The notes below the pieces were generated by a model. That model worked only from the letters and a program-made list of their open reading frames with translations. It was not told the origin of the DNA and made no database searches. Source: Gammaproteobacteria bacterium (GTDB lineage: Bacteria; Pseudomonadota; Gammaproteobacteria; UBA4575). Taken from it: a stretch of DNA of 48,982 bases. The position numbers and the translations under genes were made by a program. This document shows, one piece after another, positions 35,526-44,321 of the stretch. Position 1 is the first letter of the stretch; every line of letters begins with the position of its first letter. Where the stretch lies: the NCBI GenBank assembly GCA_026710875.1, contig JAPOQE010000039.1, forward strand, positions 1 to 48,982, written 5' to 3'.

Positions 35526-36893
35526 ATGATGCACAAAAAAAGATGGCCTACACTGGTGCATCTGATTTTGCTGACCTGTATGAGCTTGCCTGTCTCTGCG
35601 GGTGTGACAGCGGATGAGGCGGCCCGGCTCGGAGCCGACCTGACTCCAGTGGGTGCAACAAAAGCCGGCAATGCGGCAGGCACCATCCCGGCCTGGCAGG
35701 GCGGTATCACCCAGCCTCCGGCAAACTACAAGCCTGGCATGCATCATCCCGACCCCTTCGCCGAGGACCGGCCACTGTTTGTCATCACGGCTGAAAACCT
35801 GCATGAGCACGAAGCCAATCTTTCGCCTGGGCAAATCGCACTCTTCAAACGATATCCGGATACCTTCCGGATGCCGGTCTATGCAAGCCGACGAACAGCT
35901 TCCCTGCCAGAACAGATTTATGAGCGCACAATTGCCAATGCAACGACCGCGACACTGACCAAGCACGGTAACGGCGTACTGAATGCCGCGGAGGGCATCC
36001 CCTTCCCGATTCCGAAAAACGGCCTTGAAGCCGTCTGGAATCACCTGCTCCGTTACCGCGGCACCACACTAAGCACCTCAAGTGGCCAAGCGTCTCCTAC
36101 GGCTGACGGTTCCTATGTCGTGGTACGACTCAAGGAAGATATTCTCTGGGCTTACCACCAGCCAGGGGCCAACATCGAAACCATCGACAACAAGCTGGCC
36201 TACTTTCGACAGGAGGTGCTGTCCCCTCCTCGGCTTGCAGGACAGATCCTTGTGGTCCACGAGACCCTCAACCAGGCAGCCGAGCCTCGCAAGGCCTGGA
36301 CCTACAACCCGGGGCAGCGCCGGGTTCGGCGCGCACCGAACGTTGGCTATGACAACCCGGGCACCGCATCAGATGGACAACGTACCAATGATCAATCCGA
36401 TGTCTTCAACGGCGCCCCAGACCGTTATGACTGGACACTCGTCGGCAAGAGGGAACTTTATGTCCCCTACAACAGCTATCGACTGCACAGCGACCAAAAC
36501 AGCTTCGATGACATCCTGCAACCAGGGCACATCAACCCGGAACTGACACGCTACGAGTTGCACCGGGTCTGGGTCATAGAAGCGCGGCTGAAAGAGGGCC
36601 TGCGTAACATTTATGCAAGACGCACATTTTACCTGGATGAGGACAGCTGGCAGATTTCCATTGCCGACCAGTATGACGGTCGCGGCGAGATCTGGAGGGT
36701 CAGCGAGGCACATGTAATCAATTACTATGATGTCCCCCTTACCTGGACTACGCTGCTGGCCGTCTATGACGTTCAAAACGGGCGTTACCTGGCCATGGGC
36801 CTCAGTAACGAATTCAAGCCTGCGCGCTTTGATCACCCACTGGATCGTAACCAGTTCACCACTGAAGCCCTGCGCCAGCTGGGTCGCCGTTAA
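35526..36893 (+). CDS. DUF1329 family exported protein (outer-membrane lipoprotein-sorting-like)
   Basis: A 455-residue periplasmic protein of family DUF1329. The frame is open upstream to 35295, within the DUF1302 gene, but the true start is the ATG at 35526, preceded by AGGAG and followed by a signal peptide (LVHLILLTCMSLPVSAGVTA). The mature N-terminus LGADLTPVGATKAGNAAGTI is characteristic, as are the segments VWNHLLRYRG and NPGQRRVRRAPNVGYDNPGT. The fold is predicted to resemble LolA/LolB-like sorting proteins that shield lipids in a half-barrel. It begins 28 bp after the DUF1302 stop. Families DUF1302 and DUF1329 almost always occur together. Confidence 0.88.
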   Translation: MMHKKRWPTLVHLILLTCMSLPVSAGVTADEAARLGADLTPVGATKAGNAAGTIPAWQGGITQPPANYKPGMHHPDPFAEDRPLFVITAENLHEHEANLSPGQIALFKRYPDTFRMPVYASRRTASLPEQIYERTIANATTATLTKHGNGVLNAAEGIPFPIPKNGLEAVWNHLLRYRGTTLSTSSGQASPTADGSYVVVRLKEDILWAYHQPGANIETIDNKLAYFRQEVLSPPRLAGQILVVHETLNQAAEPRKAWTYNPGQRRVRRAPNVGYDNPGTASDGQRTNDQSDVFNGAPDRYDWTLVGKRELYVPYNSYRLHSDQNSFDDILQPGHINPELTRYELHRVWVIEARLKEGLRNIYARRTFYLDEDSWQISIADQYDGRGEIWRVSEAHVINYYDVPLTWTTLLAVYDVQNGRYLAMGLSNEFKPARFDHPLDRNQFTTEALRQLGRR

Positions 36894-36914
36894 TCCAAGC
36901 CGGGACCTCTGCTG

Positions 36915-37883
36915 GTGAGGCACGCGCTTGCACCTGCCCTGCTTCTGATTTTTGCAGCCTTCCCTTTGCCCAGTGGCAGCGAGCCACTGTATGAGACTCC
37001 TGCAATCCTTACCTGTCCTGAGTGCAGCCCGATTAATGCAGCCACCCAGGTTGCGGACGGGATCGTTGCCGTAGGCCAGCGAGGTCTTATCCTGCGCAGC
37101 ACCACCGATGGTGGCTGGGAACAGCAATATGCGCCGATACGCCGTACGCTGAACGCCGTTATCCACACAGGTGACGATCGACTGATTGCTGTCGGACAGG
37201 ATGCCTTGGTGATCTCAAGAGACAGTCCGGGGGCCTCCTGGACACTCATTCAGGCGGATCCGACACTTGATGCACCGCTCCTTGATCTGTGGATCGGGAA
37301 TGAGGGAAGAGGCTTTGCCGTAGGTGCCTACGGGCTGGCACTGGTGACAGATGATGGTGGCCGAAACTGGTCGGAAAGGAAGATTGATGCACAGGAGCCG
37401 CATTTCTATGCCATACGCGAGGCCCCTGAAGGGACACTGTACATCTGTGGTGAGTACGGCACCGTATTGCAGTCTCGCAACCGCGGTGCCAGCTGGACAC
37501 CGCTTACGTTGGGTTGGGATGGAACATTTTTTGGCTGCCGGGCCGGGCATGAGGGCCGTATCCTTGTGTATGGCCTGGAGGGCATGATCCTGGAGAGCCG
37601 TGATCAGGGGGCAAGCTGGCGGCGCCTGGAAACCGGGAGTTCTGCATCGATCTATGATGCGACGTTCCTGGCCGATGGACGTGCCGTCGTTGTAGGTGCA
37701 GGTGGTACTGTGCTGATCGAGACGGCCACAGGCAAGTTCGAACACATCGCACACCCCCATCGCGGATCACTGACGGCCGTTCTGGCAAGGAATCCGCACA
37801 CCCTGGTACTGTTTGGCGAGGGCGGAGTACACACACTGGCCTTGGCTGATTCTCCTCACTTCAGAATACGTCGCGAACCGTAA
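36915..37883 (+). CDS. Ycf48/BNR-type beta-propeller protein, exported
   Basis: A 322-residue protein starting at GTG 36915, with a signal peptide (APALLLIFAAFPLPSGS). The body has repeated blades with the motif G-x-x-G-x-hydrophobic followed by S-x-D-x-G-x-x-W: for example QRGLILRSTTDGGWEQQ, EYGTVLQSRNRGASWTPL and LEGMILESRDQGASWRRL. This is the sialidase/BNR-like propeller of the Ycf48 family, named for a photosystem II assembly factor. Outside phototrophs it is common beside RND transporters and nothing here indicates photosynthesis. It lies 21 bp after DUF1329 and 12 bp before the RND gene, in one operon. Confidence 0.85.
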   Translation: MRHALAPALLLIFAAFPLPSGSEPLYETPAILTCPECSPINAATQVADGIVAVGQRGLILRSTTDGGWEQQYAPIRRTLNAVIHTGDDRLIAVGQDALVISRDSPGASWTLIQADPTLDAPLLDLWIGNEGRGFAVGAYGLALVTDDGGRNWSERKIDAQEPHFYAIREAPEGTLYICGEYGTVLQSRNRGASWTPLTLGWDGTFFGCRAGHEGRILVYGLEGMILESRDQGASWRRLETGSSASIYDATFLADGRAVVVGAGGTVLIETATGKFEHIAHPHRGSLTAVLARNPHTLVLFGEGGVHTLALADSPHFRIRREP

Positions 37884-37895
37884 CGCTCGGAGCTA

Positions 37896-40238
37896 ATGAT
37901 GGCGAAGATTCACTGGAAACATCGCCTGGAAGAGGCGCTTTTTTGCCACCGACCGAGGGTGATCGCAGCCTTCGTTCTAGTCAGTCTAGGACTCGGACTG
38001 TCATTCGCACATCTGCAAATCGATGCTGGCTTTGAGAAGCATCTGCCCCAGGACCATCCATTCATGCAGGTTTTCAAAACGTACCAAGCCGAGTTCGGCG
38101 GTGCCAATCGATTGCTGATCTCGGTTCGTGCGCATTCCGGGGATATCTACTCAGCACCCTTTCTGGAAACCCTGAAATCCGTCACCGACGCCGTTTTTTT
38201 CCTGCCTGGAGTTAACAAGGCGTCCGTACGCTCCCTGTTCACGCCCAATGTTCGTTTTGTCGAAGTAGTACGGGGCGGGTTCGTAGGTGGAAACGTTGTG
38301 CCCCCCGACTACCGGGGAACCGATGCAGACGTACATCAGGTTCGAGTCAACGTCCAGAAGGCAGGCATCGTAGGTCGGCTGGTTTCCCACGATTTTTCCG
38401 CGGCAATGATTACCGCTGAACTGGTTGAGATCGATCCACGAACAGGAGAGCGTCTTGACTATATCGAGGTAGCCCATCTCCTCGAGGAACAGCTGCGTGC
38501 ACGCTACTCAAGTCCGGATATTGAGATTCATATCATCGGCTTTGCCAAGATGATAGGCGACATCGCCGATCATGCAGGAAACACGCTGATGTTTTTTGCC
38601 ATTGCATTTGTATTGTCCCTGTTGCCGGTCTACCTGTTCACGCGCTCTGTCCCGTATACGGGCCTGCTGATGCTATGCTCGACTGTGGCAGTGGTCTGGA
38701 CACTGGGCCTTCTGGCCCTGTTCGGCTTCCACATTGATCCGATGTCGATCCTGGTGCCGTTCCTGGTTCTCGCGATCGGCATATCGCACGCTGTTCAGGT
38801 TGCAGGGGCTGCCAGGGATTCACAAAGAAAAGGCGCCACCTCCCTAGCTGCGGCCCGTGCGGCATTTCGACGGCTGATCCTGCCAGGGAGTGTTGCACTG
38901 ATAAGCGATGGCGCCGGCTTTTTGACCATGCTGATCATTGATGTCCAGATCATTCGTGATCTCGCGATCACCATGTGCCTTGGTGTGGCAGCCATCCTAT
39001 GCACCAATCTTCTACTTTTACCGGTACTGATGTCCTATACCCGCAACAATGCCAGCTACCAGGTGCCCGTGCAGATCACGGACAGCAGCAGTGCCTTGCT
39101 CTGGAAGCGTCTCTCGCGTCTGGCGTCCTGGCCATCCTCAGGGGTGGTCCTGCTGATTGCACTTGTCCTGTTTGGGGTTGGTGCACAGGAGGCACGCAAC
39201 TATGCAATCGGGGATGTCCATGAAGGTGTACCCGAGTTGCGCCCGGATTCCCGCTACAATCTTGACAGCGCGACGATTACGCAGTTGTATACCGTGGGGG
39301 TAGATGTGCTCACGGTGATCGTTGAAACCTACCCGAACGCGTGTGTCGATTTCACAATTCTTGATCGAATTGACGATTTTGCGACGAGGATGGCACAAAT
39401 TCCCGGAGTGCAGTCCACGCTGTCCCTGCCCGGCGTTGCCCGCAAGATCAACGCGGGCTACAACGAGGGCCATCCCAAATGGCTGACCCTGCCCCGCAAG
39501 ACGGCAACACTCGTGCAATCTACTGGTCCGATTGAGACAGGCTCAGGCTTGTTGAATGCGGACTGCTCCGTAATGCCGGTGCTGATTTTCACAACAGACC
39601 ACCGTGCCGAAACCATAGACCGGATCGTTGCCGGTGTCACCGCGTATGCCGAGCTGCATGAAAACGATACGATCCGGTTCCGCCTTGCCACAGGAAACCT
39701 CGGCGTCATGGCTGCAACCAATGACCTTGTGCGCGATGCCGAGTTTGAAATGCTGCTGTGGATCTATTCAGCCGTACTGGGGCTTGCACTGCTGGCCTTT
39801 CGCTCTGTGCGTGCAACCCTTTGTGTCGTGCTGCCACTGGCTCTGGTGTCCACCTTGGCCTTTGCACTGATGGCCTGGCTTGAGATCGGGCTGAAGGTTT
39901 CGACCCTGCCTGTGGCTGCTTTAGGGGTCGGCATTGGAGTCGACTATGGGATTTATCTTTTCAGCGATGTGAAGAGACGACTTGATGCAGGCACGAAGCT
40001 TGTCGACGCCTTTCAGGGGGCTCTTGGTGTGACAGGCAAAGCGGTTCTCGTCACCGGAATGACACTTGCCCTGGGCGTTATTACCTGGGTGTTCTCGGAG
40101 TTGAAGCTTCAGGCGGATATGGGACTGTTACTCGCTTTCATGTTTTTAGCCAACATGGCCGGAGCGGTCATTCTTGCTCCAGCACTTGCCTGGCTCTTCT
40201 ATACGTTTCCTAGGAAAGGCTTGGCTCGGCAGCAGTGA
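37896..40238 (+). CDS. RND-superfamily (MMPL-type) transporter
   Basis: A 780-residue inner-membrane exporter. The pattern is a first membrane helix (VIAAFVLVSLGLGLSF), a periplasmic domain of about 180 residues with DAGFEKHLPQDHPFMQVF, five or six clustered helices with the GDIADHAGNTLMFF start, then a second half with the same plan. The last helices contain ALGVGIGVDYGIYLFSDVKR, the aspartate-bearing segment typical of MMPL and hopanoid-type exporters that move lipids with proton flow. GGAG precedes the ATG pair at 37896/37899. Last gene of the DUF1302-DUF1329-Ycf48-RND operon. The substrate is probably a lipid or other hydrophobic compound, by analogy only. Confidence 0.9.
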   Translation: MMAKIHWKHRLEEALFCHRPRVIAAFVLVSLGLGLSFAHLQIDAGFEKHLPQDHPFMQVFKTYQAEFGGANRLLISVRAHSGDIYSAPFLETLKSVTDAVFFLPGVNKASVRSLFTPNVRFVEVVRGGFVGGNVVPPDYRGTDADVHQVRVNVQKAGIVGRLVSHDFSAAMITAELVEIDPRTGERLDYIEVAHLLEEQLRARYSSPDIEIHIIGFAKMIGDIADHAGNTLMFFAIAFVLSLLPVYLFTRSVPYTGLLMLCSTVAVVWTLGLLALFGFHIDPMSILVPFLVLAIGISHAVQVAGAARDSQRKGATSLAAARAAFRRLILPGSVALISDGAGFLTMLIIDVQIIRDLAITMCLGVAAILCTNLLLLPVLMSYTRNNASYQVPVQITDSSSALLWKRLSRLASWPSSGVVLLIALVLFGVGAQEARNYAIGDVHEGVPELRPDSRYNLDSATITQLYTVGVDVLTVIVETYPNACVDFTILDRIDDFATRMAQIPGVQSTLSLPGVARKINAGYNEGHPKWLTLPRKTATLVQSTGPIETGSGLLNADCSVMPVLIFTTDHRAETIDRIVAGVTAYAELHENDTIRFRLATGNLGVMAATNDLVRDAEFEMLLWIYSAVLGLALLAFRSVRATLCVVLPLALVSTLAFALMAWLEIGLKVSTLPVAALGVGIGVDYGIYLFSDVKRRLDAGTKLVDAFQGALGVTGKAVLVTGMTLALGVITWVFSELKLQADMGLLLAFMFLANMAGAVILAPALAWLFYTFPRKGLARQQ

Positions 40239-40281
40239 GTCATCAGGAAAATTTCAAAGTACTATGAAAAAAGTACGAGAC

Positions 40282-40358
40282 TGGTGCGCCTGGCAGGACT
40301 CGAACCTGCAACCCTCGGCTTAGAAGGCCGATGCTCTATCCAGTTGAGCTACAGGCGC
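40282..40358 (-). tRNA. tRNA-Arg (anticodon TCT)
   Basis: On the minus strand the acceptor stem GCGCCTG pairs with CAGGCGC, the anticodon loop CTTCTAA gives anticodon TCT, and the T-loop is TTCGAGT. CCA is encoded. It lies 34 bp after fetB in the same direction and converges with the RND operon. Confidence 0.95.
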
Positions 40359-40392
40359 GTGGCACAAGGCGCCACTAGTGTAGCACTTAGGT

Positions 40393-41124
40393 TTATCCAG
40401 GGTGCGCATCCCTGGCAGGTGCTGTTGCATGGCGCTGTAGGTACAGATAAATGGCAGCAGAAGCTCCTGAGGAGCCGAACAGAACACTCATGATGACGAT
40501 CTGGTATTTGACGGCGATCAGGGGCGAGACTCCGGACAGAATCTGTCCTGTCATCATTCCCGGAAAGGCCACCAAACCGACTGCAAAAAATGTGTTGATG
40601 GAGGGTATGAGTGCGGCTGTGAATGCACTGTTGCGCGCACGAATATAGTCCGGCACAACGGCCATATCAGACTCGAAACGCTCTGCGGCAAGGCTCACTG
40701 TATTCATGGCATTGGAGAAGATCATTCCCGCCAGCGGGATGACATACTGCGGTTGATACCAGTAATCGATCTGGAGTACGGCAAAAGTGGTCAGGGCAAG
40801 CGTTGAAATTCCGCCCACAGAGATTCCAAACAGCGCTTTTGCATACAGATCCGTGCTCTTCTGTCTGAGTGGGCGCAATGCAATCCAGCTTGCCAGCAAC
40901 AGCATCAGGGCCAGCACGATCACCACGATGCCCGCATTGTCCAGGGCAAAGATCGAAGTCAGAACATAACCGACAACCGTCAACTGAACCAGCATCCTGA
41001 CCGAGGCGTACATGGCCGTCTTGCTCTTCAATGACCACATCATGAGTATTGCAATTACCACCAGGATTGGAATCACGGCAATCGCCAGATTCAGCACTCC
41101 GATTTCATATATGGTAAGTTTCAT
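40393..41124 (-). CDS. fetB: FetB-like ABC permease (UPF0014, iron export type)
   Basis: A 243-residue membrane protein with about seven hydrophobic helices. Family landmarks are MYASVRMLVQLTVVGYVLTS, the segment PLAGMIFSNAMNTVSLAAER and the region MMTGQILSGVSPLIAVKYQI. In E. coli FetB (YbbM) pairs with the ATPase FetA (YbbL) and is implicated in iron homeostasis under oxidative stress. Here no ATPase gene is adjacent: tRNA-Arg follows and a divergent acyltransferase precedes. The partner must be elsewhere or absent. Confidence 0.87.
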   Translation of the reverse strand: MKLTIYEIGVLNLAIAVIPILVVIAILMMWSLKSKTAMYASVRMLVQLTVVGYVLTSIFALDNAGIVVIVLALMLLLASWIALRPLRQKSTDLYAKALFGISVGGISTLALTTFAVLQIDYWYQPQYVIPLAGMIFSNAMNTVSLAAERFESDMAVVPDYIRARNSAFTAALIPSINTFFAVGLVAFPGMMTGQILSGVSPLIAVKYQIVIMSVLFGSSGASAAIYLYLQRHATAPARDAHPG

Positions 41125-41240
41125 AATCTAATCCACCCTGAATTGTATTTGGTCCGTTTACATCACTGGGAAATCTGTCCACTCCCCGGGATACAGGCAT
41201 ATCCACCTGCCGACACGGTATTGCCCAACTGGAAAATCCC

Positions 41241-42098
41241 TTGCCAAAACTCTTGCTCAAATTTCTTGCACACCTGCCCATGCCGGTATTGTATGGCTTG
41301 GCGAGACCGCTGTACCTGCTGCTATTTTATGTGCTGCGCTTCAGGAGAAAAATTGCAGAGAACAACATCAGCAACTCGTTCCCGGAGTTGGACGGTCGCG
41401 CGCGTACCGCACTGCTGAAAAACCATTACAGGAAGCTTTGTGAAGTCGCCCTTGAGGTCGCCAGGAGCCTGGCCATGCCCCCCTCAAAACTGGAGCGTCA
41501 TGTGAGCTTCACAAATCTTGCTGTCATCCAGCAGGCGCTTGAGCACAACCAGACCGTCCTGCTGGCAATTGCCCATCATTGCAATCCGGTGTGGGCCGTG
41601 CTGGCGGCAGGGCAACGGCTAGAAGCTCCCGTGGACAGCATATACAAACCTCCTCATCTAGCCTGGCTGGACGAGCTGACCCTGAAGTCCCTGTCTCGAT
41701 TCAACATCACTCCGGTACCAGCAAAAACCTGTGTGACAGACCTGATCCAACGGGCAGCCAGTACCCGCGCGATAGCCATTGTGGCAGACCAGGCACCGCG
41801 GCGAAGCGACCCGGCGTACTGGACACAGTTCATGCACCAGGACACACCATTTTATCTTGGGCTTGAAAAGATCGCCCAGGTGTTCAGATATCCCGTGTAT
41901 TTCATGGATCTCAAGCGCGTGTCTCGCGGCCATTACGAGGCCACTTTCAGCTTACTTTCCGAACCGCCCTACGACAAGCACTCACACGAGATTTCAGAAC
42001 GCTTTGCAAGAGCCGTGGAGGATCAGATTCTGCAATCTCCACAAGACTGGCTATGGACGCACCGCCGATGGAAAAGGACCCGGTCCCTATACGACTGA
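41241..42098 (+). CDS. LpxL/HtrB-like lysophospholipid acyltransferase, atypical active site
   Basis: A 285-residue inner-membrane-associated acyltransferase of the lipid A late-acyltransferase family. The N-terminal helix (LYGLARPLYLLLFYVLRF), the NISNSFPELDGRAR segment, DQAPRRSDPAYW and the ending DWLWTHRRWKR are all typical. The expected catalytic motif is H-x4-D/E, usually HFGNWE. Here it reads HHCNPVW at residues 112-118, with no acidic residue in the usual place. The best start is TTG 41241; ATG 41280 is an alternative but would remove part of the first helix. Its 3' end overlaps the convergent FAAL gene by 12 bp. It may transfer a fatty acid to a non-LPS acceptor, or be altered in catalysis. 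Confidence 0.82.
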   Translation: MPKLLLKFLAHLPMPVLYGLARPLYLLLFYVLRFRRKIAENNISNSFPELDGRARTALLKNHYRKLCEVALEVARSLAMPPSKLERHVSFTNLAVIQQALEHNQTVLLAIAHHCNPVWAVLAAGQRLEAPVDSIYKPPHLAWLDELTLKSLSRFNITPVPAKTCVTDLIQRAASTRAIAIVADQAPRRSDPAYWTQFMHQDTPFYLGLEKIAQVFRYPVYFMDLKRVSRGHYEATFSLLSEPPYDKHSHEISERFARAVEDQILQSPQDWLWTHRRWKRTRSLYD

Positions 42099-44036
42099 AC
42101 CCCTGCTTTTCAAAAACGCTGCCAACTGTGCAATGCTCGGGTGATCTACCAGGTCGGTAATAGCAAGGGTGTCCGGGAACAGGTCATCCAGACCCGAATG
42201 GATCTCGACCAGGGCCAGTGAATCTGCCCCGATTTCAAGCAAGCTGTCGTGCACTGTGAAGCGCTTGTCCGGCAGCGCCTCCCGGCAAACTGCAAGTACT
42301 GCATTCTCGATTCCGTCTTCTTGCACCTGCACCCGGCCGGTGTCTTGCTTGTCAAGTTCAACGGCCAACTGACTCAGGACACCATCATATTCGCCAGCCA
42401 GATATTCCTCGGCCAGAGCCGAACGCTGGATTTTTCCACTCGTGGTCTTCGGTATTCGGCTGACGGGAATGACATGGCGCACCTCGATAGAAAAGTTCTC
42501 GCTTACCGTGCTTTTCACCTGCAAACAGGTGGGCAAAAAATCCGGCAAGGCACCCTTGTACGCCACGAACACCAGCACTTCCTCCACGCCATCCTGCCTG
42601 GAAGACACGCCCGCCAGTGCCACTTTGCCGAGTTCCAGTCCCTCGATCGTACACAGGACTTCCTCAAGATCATGAGGGTAGTAGTTCTGGCCATGGACAA
42701 ACAGCACTTCCTTGTACCGTCCAGTGATATACAGTGCTTCGTGTAAAACAAACCCCAGATCGCCCGTATTCAGCCAGTCACCTGAATACAGGCTGCCATC
42801 GTCTCCCAAGACTTTTTCAGTGACGTTTATTCCCCGAATCTGGATGTGACCGACGCGCCCCTTGGGCTGGACAGTACCCTGGTGGTCAACGATCTGGACC
42901 TTGCAATGCGTAACCGGCTTGCCAACGCTAACCAGGGACACCGTGTCCTGCGCCGGCTGTGCGCACACGTGTACATCGGCATCAATGGAAAGTGAATCAC
43001 GCTGCACGTGGAGGATATCCAGATCAGCATTGATCGCCGGGAAGCTTACTGCCAGACTGGCTTCCGCCAGACCATAGACGGGAAACATGCTCCTTGCCGG
43101 CAGCCTGAAGCGGGCCATGGCATCGGTAAACTGTCTGCAGAGACTGACCGAGATCGGTTCCGCTCCGTTGAAGATCAGACGTACCTGCGACAAGTCGATC
43201 CCTTCCATCCCCTTGCGATTGAAAGCCTTCAGGAAGTGCTTGAAACCGAAATTCGGAGAGCCCAGCATGCTTGCCTTTTTCTCGCTGGCCGCCTCCATCC
43301 AGTACAGGGGCCTTCGAACGAACAGGTCCGTACGCATGATGCAGTGGCTGTAATTATTGACTACCGGACTCAGATGGAAACCGATCAGCCCCATATCGTG
43401 AGTGAGTGGCATCCAGCAAAGACTGACATCCTCCGGGGACATTGCCGCGCACTCGCGTATCCCTTCGATGTTTGCAATCAGGTTGCGGTGTTTTAGGACT
43501 ACCCCTTTGGGGCTTCCGGTGGAACCGGACGAGAACTGGATGAAGGCAACATCCTGAGGCCCAACCTCGACCATTTCCCCGGGAATCGTGATGTCTTGGA
43601 CCTCATCGCTCAAGAGCACATGCTGCGGCTGGGGCCAGTGACTGCCCTGGTCTTTCCCGGTTGTGCTGGATCGCAGACGGTTCAGGTTTTTGCGGTCAGT
43701 ATACAAATAAGCCGCACCGCCCAGTTGTTCGGCAACATTGAAAACCTTCTGTCGATGCTGGTCACTGATCCCCACGGCAAGTGGTACCGGGATGATGCCC
43801 CCGAACTGGCAGGCCCAGAACACATCGACGAACTGCCGATTATCATTCAGAAACATGATCAGATGATCGCCCTTGCGCATGCCTTGCTGCTGCAGGACAT
43901 GCAGCAATCCCAATGCCCGCTGGTACAGGGCCTCAAAACTGATGCACTTCTCATTCTCCTGCCCATCAATAAAGCTGACAGAGCGAACTTCACTGCGACG
44001 ACATGACAGCGCTTCGGTCAGTGTTTGAAAGTGCAT
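42087..44036 (-). CDS. Fatty-acyl-AMP ligase with C-terminal acyl-carrier domain
   Basis: A 649-residue adenylating enzyme that activates a fatty acid as acyl-AMP and can pass it to its own carrier domain. Adenylation motifs are FSSGSTGSPKGVVLKH (A3), WMPLTHDMGLIGFHLSP (the FAAL-type region), YGLAEASLAVSF (A5), SGDWLNTGDLGF (A7), GRYKEVLFVHGQNYYPHDLE (A8) and IPKTTSGKIQRSAL (A10 lysine). The last 75 residues form a phosphopantetheine carrier with the serine in LEIGADSLALVEI. The architecture is that of loading modules of lipopeptide and polyketide pathways, but no NRPS or PKS genes are near. It converges with the acyltransferase gene. The product may be a lipid made by partners elsewhere. Confidence 0.9.
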   Translation of the reverse strand: MHFQTLTEALSCRRSEVRSVSFIDGQENEKCISFEALYQRALGLLHVLQQQGMRKGDHLIMFLNDNRQFVDVFWACQFGGIIPVPLAVGISDQHRQKVFNVAEQLGGAAYLYTDRKNLNRLRSSTTGKDQGSHWPQPQHVLLSDEVQDITIPGEMVEVGPQDVAFIQFSSGSTGSPKGVVLKHRNLIANIEGIRECAAMSPEDVSLCWMPLTHDMGLIGFHLSPVVNNYSHCIMRTDLFVRRPLYWMEAASEKKASMLGSPNFGFKHFLKAFNRKGMEGIDLSQVRLIFNGAEPISVSLCRQFTDAMARFRLPARSMFPVYGLAEASLAVSFPAINADLDILHVQRDSLSIDADVHVCAQPAQDTVSLVSVGKPVTHCKVQIVDHQGTVQPKGRVGHIQIRGINVTEKVLGDDGSLYSGDWLNTGDLGFVLHEALYITGRYKEVLFVHGQNYYPHDLEEVLCTIEGLELGKVALAGVSSRQDGVEEVLVFVAYKGALPDFLPTCLQVKSTVSENFSIEVRHVIPVSRIPKTTSGKIQRSALAEEYLAGEYDGVLSQLAVELDKQDTGRVQVQEDGIENAVLAVCREALPDKRFTVHDSLLEIGADSLALVEIHSGLDDLFPDTLAITDLVDHPSIAQLAAFLKSRGSVV

Positions 44037-44321
44037 TGGCAGTAACTCGTGGAAATTTGAACAAGCTGCAGTACAGTCGGTATGTCTCTTTCAGAAATCC
44101 CATTTGTCCTGTATCCGGACAGTGACAAGTCTCAGATCAAATCCCCGCTAACGTATCCATACACGCCTGGGCTCATAAAACTCGATTATGAAGGATATTC
44201 GACTTATGGGGAAACCCAAGCAGGGATGACTAAAGGTTGTCTGATCAGCCGCTGACTCCGAAATCCGAGAAGCAGAACAAGGGCAGCTGAGGGCGATGCA
44301 TGGGACAGGCACCCTGTGTAC
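44037..44321. other. Intergenic gap with no recognised feature
   Basis: About 285 bases between the FAAL gene and the HMCES gene, both leftward. It presumably carries the FAAL promoter. I found no gene, RNA or clear hairpin here. Confidence 0.5.

Noticed and set aside
36915-37883. Photosystem II assembly factor indicating a phototroph
   Set aside because: The Ycf48-like propeller is common in non-phototrophs beside RND transporters, and no photosynthesis gene is present.
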